Origin: Bermanella sp. WJH001
GTDB taxonomy: Bacteria > Pseudomonadota > Gammaproteobacteria > Pseudomonadales > Oceanobacteraceae
Length of the DNA: 64,000 bases
Direction of reading: 5' to 3'
Assembly: GCF_030070105.1 (NCBI RefSeq)
Contig: NZ_JASJOO010000003.1
Span: forward strand, 977,155 to 1,041,154
In this document: positions 26,824-37,300 of the stretch, piece by piece
Layout of the letters: the number at the start of each line of letters is the position of its first letter
Position numbering within the stretch: position 1 is the stretch's first letter
The notes under the pieces: model-generated
What the model saw: only the letters and a program-made list of their open reading frames with translations
What the model was told of the DNA's origin: nothing
The model's database searches: none
Position numbers and translations under genes: made by a program

Positions 26824-26851
26824 AGGCTAGCTACGTAGCCAATACGGCGTT

Positions 26852-26911
26852 AAAAAGATTCGAAATATTGTCACTTATAAAAGCATAAGCTCCGCAATTT
26901 CGAATCTTTTT
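26852..26911 (+). terminator. Hairpin after the ars operon (Family D element)
   Basis: AAAAAGATTCGAAAT (26852-26866) and ATTTCGAATCTTTTT (26897-26911) form a perfect 15-base stem ending in T5. The surroundings (ATACGGCGTTAAAA before, TTGTCTTGAC after) recur at 44800-44890, so it is also a dispersed element. Confidence 0.65.
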
Positions 26912-27001
26912 GCCTTGTCTTGACGTCCTCGCTCACGCTTCTAGGTGTTTTGAAGCTAACTCGGCTTAGGCATCCTGCGTTACTTCTATTTTGAGATACC
27001 G

Positions 27002-27145
27002 GTAGGAGTCGAGCCCCTGCTCGCGAAACGAGCCATTTTGATTCTGGCGGTTTGCTTATGTGGTGAGAGAGCTCATTTATAGCGCTGACCATACAAGGCT
27101 AAGCCTCATCAAGGGGTTGGCATCGCGAGCAAGTTCGCTCTTGCA
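27002..27145. repeat. Family C REP-like inverted pair
   Basis: GTAGGAGTCGAGCCCCTGCTC (from 27002) and, 120 bases later, the inverted, partly degenerate GCGAGCAAGTTCGCTC form a loose pair. The motif is close to the Pseudomonas REP GTAGGAGCGAGC. Together with the hairpin at 26852 it fills the 26824-27240 gap, in which no gene is seen. Confidence 0.65.
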
Positions 27146-27240
27146 TTAGTATTCGATCTAAATACCAGATTGAGCGAATTCAGTGCTATAATCCCTCTAT
27201 TACTACCCATCTTGTCTGACACTGCGTCACTTGGAACCCC

Positions 27241-27534
27241 ATGAAAAAGACCTTTACCCTAGTCCACCCTAAAAAGAAGCCTGCCCGCGTGGTAGACGCC
27301 ATCAAATCTGAGGTGAAAAAGTACATCAAGCGTGAACGTAACAAGCAATTACCAAAAGACAGTAATTATTGGGCGTTTGATTGTAAGTTTGGTTTGACCG
27401 AGCAAGATGCACAGGCGGTTCACCAAAACACCATCAGCAAAAAAATTGATGGTGCGGTGGCGGCTGGCCATGACTCATTTTATATTGAGATCATTGCCCG
27501 TGCGGATTTTCGTGCGCGTAAAATTGAAGATTAA
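27241..27534 (+). CDS. DUF6172-family protein
   Basis: A 97-residue basic cytoplasmic protein with the pattern KPARVVDAIKSEVKKYIKRERNKQLP near its start and SFYIEIIARADFRARK at its end, as in the small DUF6172 family of proteobacteria. No known activity. It stands alone between repeat-filled gaps, and its ATG follows TTGGAACCCC, with no strong ribosome site. Confidence 0.72.
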   Translation: MKKTFTLVHPKKKPARVVDAIKSEVKKYIKRERNKQLPKDSNYWAFDCKFGLTEQDAQAVHQNTISKKIDGAVAAGHDSFYIEIIARADFRARKIED

Positions 27535-27548
27535 TAAACGTTAAATGA

Positions 27549-27635
27549 GTAGGGTGGGTTAGTTGTGAGAGAAACGAACAACCTAACCCACCATGTGTTT
27601 GATGGGTTCACTCGTTCCTCGTTAACCCATGCTAC
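27549..27635. repeat. Family B repeat, diverged copy
   Basis: The sequence contains GTAGGGTGGGTTAG, an internal CTAACCCACC, GATGGGTT and TTAACCCATGCTAC, giving two nested inverted pairs. It differs from the other copies by several bases. Confidence 0.65.
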
Positions 27636-27656
27636 TGATATCGTCATCGTTAAAAC

Positions 27657-27684
27657 AAAAAAGAGCGCTTAGCGCTCTTTTTTT
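27657..27684. terminator. Terminator between DUF6172 and SDR genes
   Basis: AAAGAGCGCT and AGCGCTCTTT arms with A5 before and T7 after; it serves both converging genes. Confidence 0.88.
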
Positions 27685-27701
27685 ATGCCAGCATTACTTA
27701 A

Positions 27702-28448
27702 TCAACCTGCGGTTACACCGCCGTCAATTACAAGATTTTGCCCCGTCATAAAGCTTGAGGCATCGCTGGCAAGAAAGATCGCAGCACCAACTAACTCTTC
27801 TGGTTTAGCCATGCGTTTCATGGGGATCTTGTTGATCTCATTTTCAAAAATGGTTTTGTTGTTTTTTAGATCCGTCAGCATGTCGGTATCAATGAGACCT
27901 GGGCAAAGGGCATTCACTCTGAAATTATAAGGCGCCCATTCAATGGCCAATGATTTAGTCAACATAGAAACAGCCGCTTTACTGGCAGAATAAATAGATG
28001 ATACATCGCCACCCACCACGCCCATAATCGAAGACATATTCACAATGTTGCCACCAAGTTTACGGTGGGTTTTGTGATATGCCTGACAGCAGCGCATGAC
28101 CGAAATTAAATTAATGTCCATCACTTCTGTCATGCGCTCGTCATCTAACCAAGATGCCATGGTGTGATCGGCAATGCCCGCATTGTTAATTAAGCAGTGG
28201 ACTTTTTTACGTTTGCGCACAATACCATTAAATAAATTATTCATGGCCTCACGATCGCGCACATCAATGGCGTGACCTTCAATGCCATGCTCTTCGTGCA
28301 TCCATTCAACCGACTCAGGTTTTCTGCCGGTGCCAATGACATAGGCTCCTGCATCACGTAGGCCCAATGCTATGGCTTTACCAATGCCACGACTGGCACC
28401 GGTAATCACCACAATTTTGTTATCCATACAAAGAGGGTTCTGATACAC
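27702..28448 (-). CDS. Short-chain dehydrogenase/reductase
   Basis: An SDR oxidoreductase of 248 residues. The cofactor motif is TGASRGIG, then NNAG, the catalytic Ser and YSASK (Tyr/Lys), and PGLIDTDM after the active site. A GTG start at 28448 with AAAAGGAA seven bases before is preferred over the ATG at 28427, which has no ribosome site. It is FabG-like, but the substrate is unknown; it lacks features that would mark it as EntA. Confidence 0.85.
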   Translation of the reverse strand: MYQNPLCMDNKIVVITGASRGIGKAIALGLRDAGAYVIGTGRKPESVEWMHEEHGIEGHAIDVRDREAMNNLFNGIVRKRKKVHCLINNAGIADHTMASWLDDERMTEVMDINLISVMRCCQAYHKTHRKLGGNIVNMSSIMGVVGGDVSSIYSASKAAVSMLTKSLAIEWAPYNFRVNALCPGLIDTDMLTDLKNNKTIFENEINKIPMKRMAKPEELVGAAIFLASDASSFMTGQNLVIDGGVTAG

Positions 28449-28567
28449 AATAAATTCCTTTTATCTTGGTGTTGTTTTTATTAACAACCATACTAAACAG
28501 GGTTTTTATGGATCACCAGTATTAATCATTGTTTTTGCAGATATGTGAACGGGTTTGCTTAAACTGA

Positions 28568-29669
28568 AAGAGTCGCGCCCTGCGCGCGAAATTAGAGACT
28601 TTGATATTTTAAGTTTGTTTAGATGGCGAGTGATTTAAATTGGAGTGTTCGCCACAATGGATATGTTGATAATCAATGCTTTTGCTATCGCGCGCAGGGC
28701 ACGACTCCTACAGGTGTGTTGGTAATGGTAGATGGTTCTGGTGTTTGAGTTCTTTATTTTTGAATGAGAAGAAGTTGATTTTTAGATAACAGATTGAATA
28801 ATTAAATTTGTAAGAGTCGCGCCCTGCGCGCGAAATCAGAGACTTAGATATTTCAAATTTTTTAGATGGTGAGATATCTAATTTAGATTGCGCACCACAA
28901 TAGGTATGTGACTAATCAATGCTTTTGGTATCGCGCGCAGGGCACGACTCCTACAGGTATGTTGGTAATAGTAGATGGCTCAGGTGTTTGAGTTCTTTAT
29001 TTTTGAATAAGAAGAAGTTGATTTTTAGATAACAGATTGAATAATTAAATTTGTAAGAGTCGCGCCCCTGCGCGCGAAATCAGAGACTTAGATATTTGAA
29101 GTTTGTTTAGATGGCGAGTGATTTAAATTGGATATATCACCACATTGGATATGCGGATTATCAATGCTTTTGGTATCGCGCGCAGGGCACGACTCCTACA
29201 GGTATGTTGGTAATAGTAGGTGGCTCAGGTGTTTGAGTTCTTTATTTTTGAATAAGAAGCAAAAGTTGATTTTTAGTAAGGGATTGAATAAATTAAATTT
29301 GTAAGAGTCGCGCCCCTGTGCGCGAAATCAGAGGCTTAGATATTTCAGATTTTTTAGATGGCGCACCACAATAGCTATGTGACTAATCAATGCTTTTGGT
29401 ATCGCGCGCAGGGCACGACTCCTACACGTATGTTGGTAATAGTAGATGGCTCAGGTGTTTGAGTTCTTTATTTTTGAATAAGAAGAAGTTGATTTTTAGA
29501 TAACAGATTGAATAATTAAATTTGTAAGAGTCGCGCCCCTGCGCGCGAATTCAGTGACTTAGATATTTCAAATTTCTAGATGGTGATATATCTAATTTAG
29601 ATTGCGCACCACAATAGGTATGTGACTAATCAATGCTTTTGGTATCGCGAGCAAGCTCGACTCCTACAG
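28568..29669. repeat. Tandem array of five ~245-base units with inverted REP-like ends
   Basis: Units begin near 28568, 28812, 29055, 29303 and 29526 (spacings 244, 243, 248 and 223 bases). Each has AAGAGTCGCGCC at the left and GCGCGCAGGGCACGACTCC at the right, forming a hairpin of about 140 bases, plus a nearly constant ~100-base spacer. The fourth unit lacks ~20 bases. The last right arm changes to GCGAGCAAGCTCGACTCC, a Family C-type end. No gene is visible from 28449 to 29683. It resembles the BIME-type arrays of Pseudomonas. Confidence 0.85.
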
Positions 29670-29683
29670 AGGTTTTCTATTAC

Positions 29684-31909
29684 TTAAAGGTTATCCGTTG
29701 GGTCCACATCCAAGCTCCATCTCACCTTATTAAACCCCTTTATCTCATACACCCCATTGATCACCAGTTTAATAAAGTGATGCAGCAACTTACGATTGGG
29801 GCTGTTGATCCATAACTGGCTTCTAAAGCGTCCTGCGCGTAATTCCATTGGGGAAGGCAGCGGCCCTAAAAAGCTAATGCCAGAAAGCTGGTTATTTTTT
29901 TGATGCCAGTTAAATAACTCACGCACGCGATATAAAAACTGTTCGGCTTCTTTGGGGTTAGGGCTATCCGCACGTACAAGTGCTTGAAAACCATAAGGTG
30001 GCAAATGTTGTTGCTTGCGTTCATCTAATAACGCCAAGCTTAATGCGTGGTAATTTTCTTCGGTTAATAAATGCAGTAGTGGGTGATCGGCAAATTCGGT
30101 TTGCAAATATGCGCGCCCTTGATCTTTTTCACGACCCGCACGCCCTGATACTTGTAAAACAAGTTGTGCGGTTTTTTCCATGGCGCGAAAGTCAGCGCTG
30201 AAAAATCCACTGTCAATGTTCACCATAATCACTAAGGTCACTTTTGGAAAGTGATGGCCTTTGGCTAACATTTGTGTGCCAATTAAAATACACGGTTCAC
30301 CTTTATGCACCGGCTCAAGTAGTGCTTCCATGGAATCTTTTTTTGATGTGCTGTCACGATCAATTCGAATCACAGGTACGTGATTAAACTGCGCACTTAA
30401 GTGGCTTTCTAAGCGCTCAGTGCCCACACCCATGGGGTGAATTTGATTGCTTAAACATTCTGGGCATTGCCGTGGCAGGGCACTTTTATTATCACAATGG
30501 TGGCAATGCAAGTGAGGCGGCTTTTGATGCAGGGTCATTTTTGCATCGCAGCGTTTACATTCGGCAATCCAGCCACAATCTGGGCAATATAAAGTAGGCG
30601 CAAATCCGCGGCGGTTTATAAATACCAATACCTGTTGTTGTTTATCTAATGTGCTTTGAATTTCTGTGAGTAATTCATCGGCAAGGCCGTGATTCACCGC
30701 GCGCTTTTTCATATTAAAAATATGCAGCTTGGCGTCAGTGGCGTTGCCAGCGCGTTCGCGTAAAAGCAGATGTTGGTATTTGTTGCCTAATGCGTTTTGC
30801 AGGCTGTCTAAACTTGGGGTGGCACTGCCAAGCACAATAGGAATATCTAACAGTTTGGCACGCATGACAGCCACATCGCGGCCATGGTAACGAATGCCGT
30901 CTTGCTGTTTAAAGCTGGCGTCGTGCTCTTCATCAATGATGACCATGGCAAGGTTTGGTGCTGGGGTGAATACTGCACTGCGCGTACCGATGATGATTTG
31001 CGCACGATCACTTTTTGTGTGGCTGGCGGCCATGATCCAAGCGTCTAAACGCTCGCGGTCATTAAGTGCGCTGTGCAGCAATAAAATATCGGCATCAAAA
31101 CGCTGGGCAAAACGCTGGATCATTTGTGGGGTCAGGCCAATTTCAGGTACCAAGATTAAAACTTGTCTGCCTGCTTTTATATGTGGCGCAATACTTTGTA
31201 GATAAACCTCAGTTTTACCTGAGCCGGTAACCCCATCTAATAAGTAGGGCTGAAAGCTGTGCTGGTTTGAAATTGCGGTTACAGCCGATTGCTGTTCATC
31301 ATTTAATGTCAGGTGAGTCTGAATCGCTTGGCCATTGATGGCATCAAAGCTGGGTTTTTGATGCTCAGTAATGAGGCCTTTATCTTTGAGCCCATTAATA
31401 ATGGCGGAGGTAAAACCGGCTGCGGTTAAGTCTTTGTGCCAGGTTTCGCCGTGTTGTTGTAAGTGCTCAACTAAGGCCAATTGTCTGGGTGCACGTTTGA
31501 GTGCATCTAATGATTCTGTGGTTAAACTGCTGGCCAAGCGGTAAACCGCTTCGCAGCTTGGCGTAGCAGCTTGCCCTTTGCGTAACAATACAGGCAACAC
31601 GGTATGTAGGCACTCACCTATGGGTTGGTGATAATATTGGTTGAGCCACAATGCGAGTTGGTAGATGTCTTTGCTGAGTAGAGGTTTGTGGTCGATACGG
31701 TTTTGTATAGGTTTAAGTTTGTGCCCTTCACTTTGGGGTTGGCTGCGAATATCCACAATAACGCCCACCAGTGTGCGTGGTCCAAACGGCACATTGACCC
31801 TAAGTCCAGTTTGGTACTGGCTCATGTCACAACCCGATTCTGGCAGGTAGTCGAAGCTGCGATTAAGTGGGGCAGGTATGGCTACACTTAAATAAAAAGG
31901 TGCCGTCAT
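29684..31909 (-). CDS. priA: Primosomal protein N' (PriA helicase)
   Basis: Replication-restart helicase that reloads DnaB at stalled forks. The 741-residue protein (start MTAPFYLSVAIPAPL at 31909; an upstream in-frame ATG lacks conservation) has the 3' DNA-binding start, Walker A GVTGSGKTEVY, DEEH box VIIDEEHDASF, the eight-cysteine zinc region CPDCGWIAECKRC...CHHCDN...CPEC and SGRAGREKDQGR motif VI. It is divergent from rpmE with a 276-base gap. Confidence 0.96.
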   Translation of the reverse strand: MTAPFYLSVAIPAPLNRSFDYLPESGCDMSQYQTGLRVNVPFGPRTLVGVIVDIRSQPQSEGHKLKPIQNRIDHKPLLSKDIYQLALWLNQYYHQPIGECLHTVLPVLLRKGQAATPSCEAVYRLASSLTTESLDALKRAPRQLALVEHLQQHGETWHKDLTAAGFTSAIINGLKDKGLITEHQKPSFDAINGQAIQTHLTLNDEQQSAVTAISNQHSFQPYLLDGVTGSGKTEVYLQSIAPHIKAGRQVLILVPEIGLTPQMIQRFAQRFDADILLLHSALNDRERLDAWIMAASHTKSDRAQIIIGTRSAVFTPAPNLAMVIIDEEHDASFKQQDGIRYHGRDVAVMRAKLLDIPIVLGSATPSLDSLQNALGNKYQHLLLRERAGNATDAKLHIFNMKKRAVNHGLADELLTEIQSTLDKQQQVLVFINRRGFAPTLYCPDCGWIAECKRCDAKMTLHQKPPHLHCHHCDNKSALPRQCPECLSNQIHPMGVGTERLESHLSAQFNHVPVIRIDRDSTSKKDSMEALLEPVHKGEPCILIGTQMLAKGHHFPKVTLVIMVNIDSGFFSADFRAMEKTAQLVLQVSGRAGREKDQGRAYLQTEFADHPLLHLLTEENYHALSLALLDERKQQHLPPYGFQALVRADSPNPKEAEQFLYRVRELFNWHQKNNQLSGISFLGPLPSPMELRAGRFRSQLWINSPNRKLLHHFIKLVINGVYEIKGFNKVRWSLDVDPTDNL

Positions 31910-32185
31910 GGATTCTCTTACTATTATTAGATGACGATAAGGCCAGTGTATCACGGCGTGGGCCTTGTGATAGGCCTGTCAGATTAGAAAAAATCTAATG
32001 ATGGCGGGCACTTATCTTCGTGGTAAAAAAGTACATGCAACTGGGTGGCGCTTTTGATAAGATGCGCGCTCCCTAGAGGTCTGTAATTAATCTAGTCCAG
32101 CGGTGCTTATTGAGGCTCAGCGCTTCCCACTCTAGGTACGGGAAGTGAAAGAGAATAAGTTGCGGCACAGGAAAACGAGGTCATT

Positions 32186-32395
32186 ATGAGAGAAGGTATT
32201 CACCCTACTTACGAAACCCTAGAAGCAACTTGTTCTTGCGGTAACGTTGTAACCACTAAGTCTACCAAGACTGGCACTATGCACTTAGACGTATGTTCTC
32301 AGTGTCACCCATTCTACACTGGTAAGCAAAAGACTATGGATACAGGTGGTCGTATCGATCGCTTTAAGAAACGTTTCGGTGGTCGTGCTAAGTAA
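32186..32395 (+). CDS. rpmE: 50S ribosomal protein L31, zinc form
   Basis: A 69-residue ribosomal protein with the four cysteines of the zinc-binding (C+) type: CSCGN and [14 protein letters not shown]. Basic C-terminus [10 protein letters not shown]. An AGGAAAACGAGG leader contains the ribosome site. Zur-controlled C-minus paralogues are not in this window. Confidence 0.96.
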   Translation: MREGIHPTYETLEATCSCGNVVTTKSTKTGTMHLDVCSQCHPFYTGKQKTMDTGGRIDRFKKRFGGRAK

Positions 32396-32434
32396 TAGCA
32401 CCGATATCCAAACGTGGAGATTTCGATCTCCTCC

Positions 32435-32463
32435 AAAAAAGGCGCTCATTGAGCGCCTTTTTT
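32435..32463 (+). terminator. Terminator of rpmE
   Basis: GGCGCTC and GAGCGCC arms with a 3-base loop, A6 before and T6 after, 40 bases beyond rpmE. Confidence 0.93.
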
Positions 32464-32664
32464 GTGTGTACTTGTTGGTGATTCAGATCAATATCCGCTT
32501 TATTTCCTAATAACTGATTAAATAACAAGCAGTTAAGTCTTGAATAAATGCTCTATGGGGTATGATCTGTTCAAAATTTGCGTAATAATACGCGACCCAT
32601 CGCCTGACGCGAGCGGCCTGGTTGGCCCCAGGTTGGTGAAAACTAACTAACGGAATTTGTCAGA

Positions 32665-33924
32665 ATGTCAGATTTTAAGCAAGATGCACTAGATTACCAT
32701 CAGTTCCCTAAACCTGGGAAAATCAGCGTAGAGCTTTCTAAGCCTGCGGAAACTTCACGCGATCTTTCTTTAGCGTATAGCCCAGGTGTGGCAGAGCCAG
32801 TTAAAGCCATTGCAGAAGATCCAGAGAATGCATACAAGTACACTGCAAAAGGTAACCTAGTAGCGGTTATTTCTGACGGTACTGCGATTCTTGGCCTTGG
32901 TAACCTAGGTCCTTTAGCTTCTAAGCCAGTTATGGAAGGTAAGTCACTACTTTTCAAACGTTTCGCTGGTGTTGACTCAATTGATATTGAAGTTGAATCT
33001 GAAAGCCCACAAGCATTTATCGACACCGTTCGTCGCATTGCGAATACCTTTGGTGGTATTAACCTTGAAGACATCAAAGCACCTGAATGTTTTGAAATCG
33101 AACGTGTTCTTAAAGAACAGTGCAACATCCCAGTTTTCCATGATGATCAACACGGTACTGCCATCGTAACCGTTGCTGGTATGTTGAACGCCCTTGAAAT
33201 TCAAGGCAAAAAAATCGAAGACGCTAGCATGGTTGTTCTAGGTGCTGGTGCGGCTGCGATTTCTTGTTCTAAATTACTTATCCTTGCGGGTATGAAGCCA
33301 GAAAATATTTACATGCTTGACCGTAAAGGTGTGATTCACTCTGGTCGTGACGATCTTAACCAATATAAAGCAATGTTTGCAGTAGATACTGACAAGCGTA
33401 CATTAGAAGACGCAATGGACGGTGCTGACATCTTCCTTGGTCTTTCTGGTCCTGATCTATTAGCACCTGAGCTTCTAAAGAAAATGGCGCCAAACCCAAT
33501 CGTATTTGCATGTTCTAACCCAGATCCTGAGATCAAACCTGAACTTGCCATGGCAACACGTGATGACCTAATCATGTCTACTGGTCGTTCTGATTACCCG
33601 AACCAAGTGAACAACGTTCTAGGTTTCCCATTCATCTTCCGTGGTGCATTAGACGTACGTTCTACTGCTATTAACGAAGAAATGAAACTAGCTGCGGCAC
33701 ACGCCATTGCTAACCTAGCCAAAGAGCCTGTGACTCAAGAAGTACTAACAGCTTATGGTGTGGATTCTATGGAATTCGGTAAAGACTACATCATCCCTAA
33801 AGCGACGGATTCTCGTCTTCTAGGGATCGTATCAAACGCAGTAGCGCAAGCAGCGGTTGATACAGGTGTGGCATCGTTGCCTATGCCTGCTAACTACCCA
33901 CTTAAGTCTATCGCTGATATTTAA
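32665..33924 (+). CDS. maeB: NADP-dependent malic enzyme, short form
   Basis: Oxidative decarboxylation of malate to pyruvate. The 419-residue protein has the malic signature SLAYSPGVAEPVKAI, the FHDDQHGTAIVTVAGMLNAL motif and the NAD(P) loop VVLGAGAAAISCSKLL. It lacks the C-terminal phosphotransacetylase-like domain of long MaeB, which is usual for the Pseudomonas form. Codon use is strongly biased, as expected for high expression. It follows priA-rpmE as in Pseudomonas. Confidence 0.94.
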   Translation: MSDFKQDALDYHQFPKPGKISVELSKPAETSRDLSLAYSPGVAEPVKAIAEDPENAYKYTAKGNLVAVISDGTAILGLGNLGPLASKPVMEGKSLLFKRFAGVDSIDIEVESESPQAFIDTVRRIANTFGGINLEDIKAPECFEIERVLKEQCNIPVFHDDQHGTAIVTVAGMLNALEIQGKKIEDASMVVLGAGAAAISCSKLLILAGMKPENIYMLDRKGVIHSGRDDLNQYKAMFAVDTDKRTLEDAMDGADIFLGLSGPDLLAPELLKKMAPNPIVFACSNPDPEIKPELAMATRDDLIMSTGRSDYPNQVNNVLGFPFIFRGALDVRSTAINEEMKLAAAHAIANLAKEPVTQEVLTAYGVDSMEFGKDYIIPKATDSRLLGIVSNAVAQAAVDTGVASLPMPANYPLKSIADI

Positions 33925-33970
33925 TCGCCAGATGAGTGTGGTAGCGTAATCTTTTAAAAGGTTACGAACC

Positions 33971-34006
33971 AAAAACCCAAGTCATGAAAATGATTTGGGT
34001 TTTTTT
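33971..34006 (+). terminator. Terminator of maeB
   Basis: AAAAACCCAAGTCA and TGATTTGGGTTTTT arms with a short loop and T-run. Confidence 0.88.
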
Positions 34007-34096
34007 ATGGCTGGAGAAACGTGCATATCACTACAGGGCATCAAAGCCGTCTCTGAAATTGACCCATAGTTTAAAACAACGTATAACAGCGCCACA

Positions 34097-34219
34097 TGTT
34101 ATTTGGTGCCTAGCACCATCAGGGAATACGGTGAGTATGCTTAAGTGCATGACAAATCCGTAACTGTACCCGCAACTGTAAGGGTTTTGTTAAACCTAAG
34201 TCAGATACCTGAAATAACA
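34097..34219 (+). ncRNA. Cobalamin riboswitch
   Basis: The closing helix TGTTATTT (34097-34104) pairs with AAATAACA (34212-34219). The conserved parts GGGAATACGGTGAGTATGC, CCCGCAACTGTAA and the B12 box GTCAGATACCTG are in order with normal spacing. It precedes cobN and the corrinoid operon, and a terminator hairpin (34262-34285) follows, so B12 binding should reduce transcription by attenuation. Confidence 0.95.
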
Positions 34220-34261
34220 CTGTATTGAACCGGGCGGGATTACCTGGCAATGATCTTTTCA

Positions 34262-34285
34262 CTCGCAATGTGTTTGCGGGTTTTT
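34262..34285 (+). terminator. Attenuator terminator of the cobalamin riboswitch
   Basis: CTCGCAA and TTGCGGG form a stem with one G-T pair around a 5-base loop, followed by T5. It lies between the riboswitch aptamer and the cobN start. Confidence 0.75.
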
Positions 34286-34339
34286 CTGATCTGCCTGTTA
34301 TTCTCGGTTTAGAGTTCACCTTTAGGTGATGGAGCCGTG

Positions 34340-37300
34340 ATGTTACGTAAATTATTTTTTGTTTTTATTGGTTTGTTATTAACAAGCACAATGTCTTTTG
34401 CAAATACGCAATTAACTTTAATTGTGTCTAATGGTCATGGGCCAACTCTAGCTTCGGCAATTGATGCCTTTCATGATGAATACCCTCAGATAACAATACA
34501 AGCGCGCACAGCACAACAAATTTTAGCGTTGTCGAATACCGAATTAAGCGAATTCATGGGCTTAATGCAATCATCCAGTTTTGTTGTGGGGGCGGGGTTG
34601 TTCGGTCCGGCTGCCAATGCGTTAGGCGCGCTAGCCCCTTCACGTAATCAAATCTATTTTAGTAGTGATCACCAATTGGTGGTTAAAAGCCAAGTGGCCC
34701 ATACCCCGCTATTTAACAGTATTGAACATGTGGCTCAAGTGAGTGCCAGTCCGTTGGGCGAATTTAATCAGTGGTTGGCAGAACACATTCAAGCGCATCC
34801 AAATCAACGAGATTGGTTAAAGGCGCGTAGTTATTGGCAAGCAGGTGGGCGTGAAAATTTAATTCAATTATTAAAATGGATGGCACAGCAATCAGGTGAA
34901 AACATACCGGTGGCAGCTGCTCAAGCGCAGTCACCGTTACGTTGGATTGTTAAAGGTGAAATTCATGATGAATTTAAATCAGAGTTTATAAAACAAGATA
35001 AACATAAAACAGTTGTGATACTGGATAATAACTCTGGAGATCGTACCGCCGACAGGCAGGTATCAAAAAAATTATGCGAAAAAATTAAAACCTACCAGCA
35101 AGATTGTTTGGTTGCATTATCGTATTGGGGGCAAGCGGCAACAGATGCAGTGACTACGTTGCTGCCATATAAAGACTCACTGTCAGGCCTCATTATGCTG
35201 CAAGACTTTGTGGTTGGTGGTGGTGAAGGGCGTGAGCAAGTAAGTGCGCATTTTGCGAATTTGAATGTACCAGTGATAAAAGCGATAAAAAGTTTTGACC
35301 GTACTCAATTTGCACGCAATGTATCGATGGATGGAATTGCCGGTGAAAAAGTCTATTACCAAATTGCCATGCCCGAACTACAGGGGGTAACTCAGCCGTT
35401 AGTTGTGGCCACATTAGGGCCATCGCATATCCATACTTTGTCGGGCTTACAGCTGGATTCGTTAGCAATAGATGAACACAGTGTCGAGTTATTGGTTGAG
35501 CGATTAAACCGCTGGCACACTTTGCAAGTTAAATCGAATAAAGATAAAAAGCTCGCCATTGTTTATTACAATCACCCGCCAGGGCGTCATAATATAGGGG
35601 CCGATAATTTAGATGTGCCCGCATCGATTTGGCAAATATTACAACAATTGCAAACAGCAGGTTATGACCTTGGCACCTTGCCAAATGATCAAGCGGCGCT
35701 GTTAGATTTGATGCAAACACAGGGCGTTAATTTACCCAATAATCGTGATGCACTCATGGTGATGAAAGATAAAATTCACACCATGAGTCGAGATGACTAT
35801 TCAAAATATTTCAAAACGTTACCGTCTGTTATTCAACAAGAAATGACACAAGGCCCCTTTGGTTATTTGCACATTACCTTGCAGCATGCGATAGAGCAGG
35901 GCGAAATATCATTCGCAACACAACGTCTTGAGCACAGCTTAGAAGAAGTACATCACTTGTTAGAAGGGATTAATCACCCCGCGCGCAAACGCGCATTAGC
36001 ATTACTGACTGATTTAGAGCAGCAATATCATTTGGCATTTAAAGGGGATAAACATGCTTGGGTTGTTGCACAAAAATTGGTTGAAGCGATTGTGAAAACA
36101 GGCATTGAAGGCTTGCGTGGTTGGGGGCAGGTACCGGGTGATGTCATGGTTTTAGATGATGAATTGCTCATTCCCGGTTTGCAATTTGGTAATGTGTTTA
36201 TTGGACCGCAACCACCACGTGGCTGGGAAATAGATGAAGAATTATTACATGCTAATTTAGCGTTTCCTCCTCCCCATCAATACTTAGCGTTTTATCATTA
36301 TTTACGTGATCAGTTTCGTGCCGATGCCATTGTGCACCTGGGCCGTCATTCGACTTATGAGTTTTTGCCCAGACGTTCTGTGGGTGTGATGGAAGACGAT
36401 TATTCCCGTGTGATTGCACAAGATATTCCTGGTATTTACCCTTACATAGTTGATGGAGTTGGTGAAGGTATCCAAGCTAAACGTAGAGGGCTTGCGGTTA
36501 TGGTTGATCATTTAACACCGCCGCTAGCGAGCACACCTCTGTATGATGAGCTGCTGCAGCTACGCCAACTTATTGAAAGTTTTGAGGCCAATCACGACAG
36601 TAACCAAGCGGCACTTAAAACTAAGCTCGTGAAAAAAATTCGTGAAAAAGTTGATCACCTAGAGTTAAAGCAAGAGCTAGAGCAAGCCATGTCTGCGGAG
36701 TTGGCGGTGATGGGTATTGGGTTTGATGACGTAGACGACGATATGTTTGTGCATGAAGTGGGGCATTACTTAACGGACCTTCAAGAACGATTCATGCCGT
36801 TAGGTTTGCATATATTTGCCAAGCCTTGGGAGCCAAAAGCTATTGATATGATGTTGAGTTCCATGTCTCCAGAGAATCAGCAGCAAAAACAAGAATGGCA
36901 AGCGCAGCTCATCGCATCACCTAAAGCGGAACGTATTAGTTTGTTAAATGCTTTGCAAGGAGGGTTTGTTGCACCCGGTGCTGGTAATGATCCAATTCGT
37001 AGCGCTGACAGTTTGCCAACTGGACGAAATTTTTATGCGTTAGATAGTAGTTTAATTCCTAGCCCAACCGCATGGGAACTTGGTGAAAAAATGGCACAGG
37101 ATGCGCGTAAACAAAATTCGCAAATACAAGATAAAAATGAAGCCGTCGTGTTATGGGCCTCGGATGTGGTACGTGATGAAGGGGTTATGATTGCGTTTGG
37201 GTTAGATATGTTGGGTGTAAAACCTGTCTGGAATAGTCGCGGCTTAGTAAAATCTTTGACGTTATTACCACTGGCTAATCAACGCGTGCGGCGTAATACC

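Noticed and set aside
27702-28448. Candidate for the missing EntA
   Set aside because: It is a generic FabG-like SDR, 30 kb from the siderophore genes, with its own start and no Fur box.
28568-29669. Possible CRISPR array
   Set aside because: Units are ~245 bases with near-identical spacers and inverted ends; a CRISPR has short repeats and unique spacers, and no cas gene is nearby.
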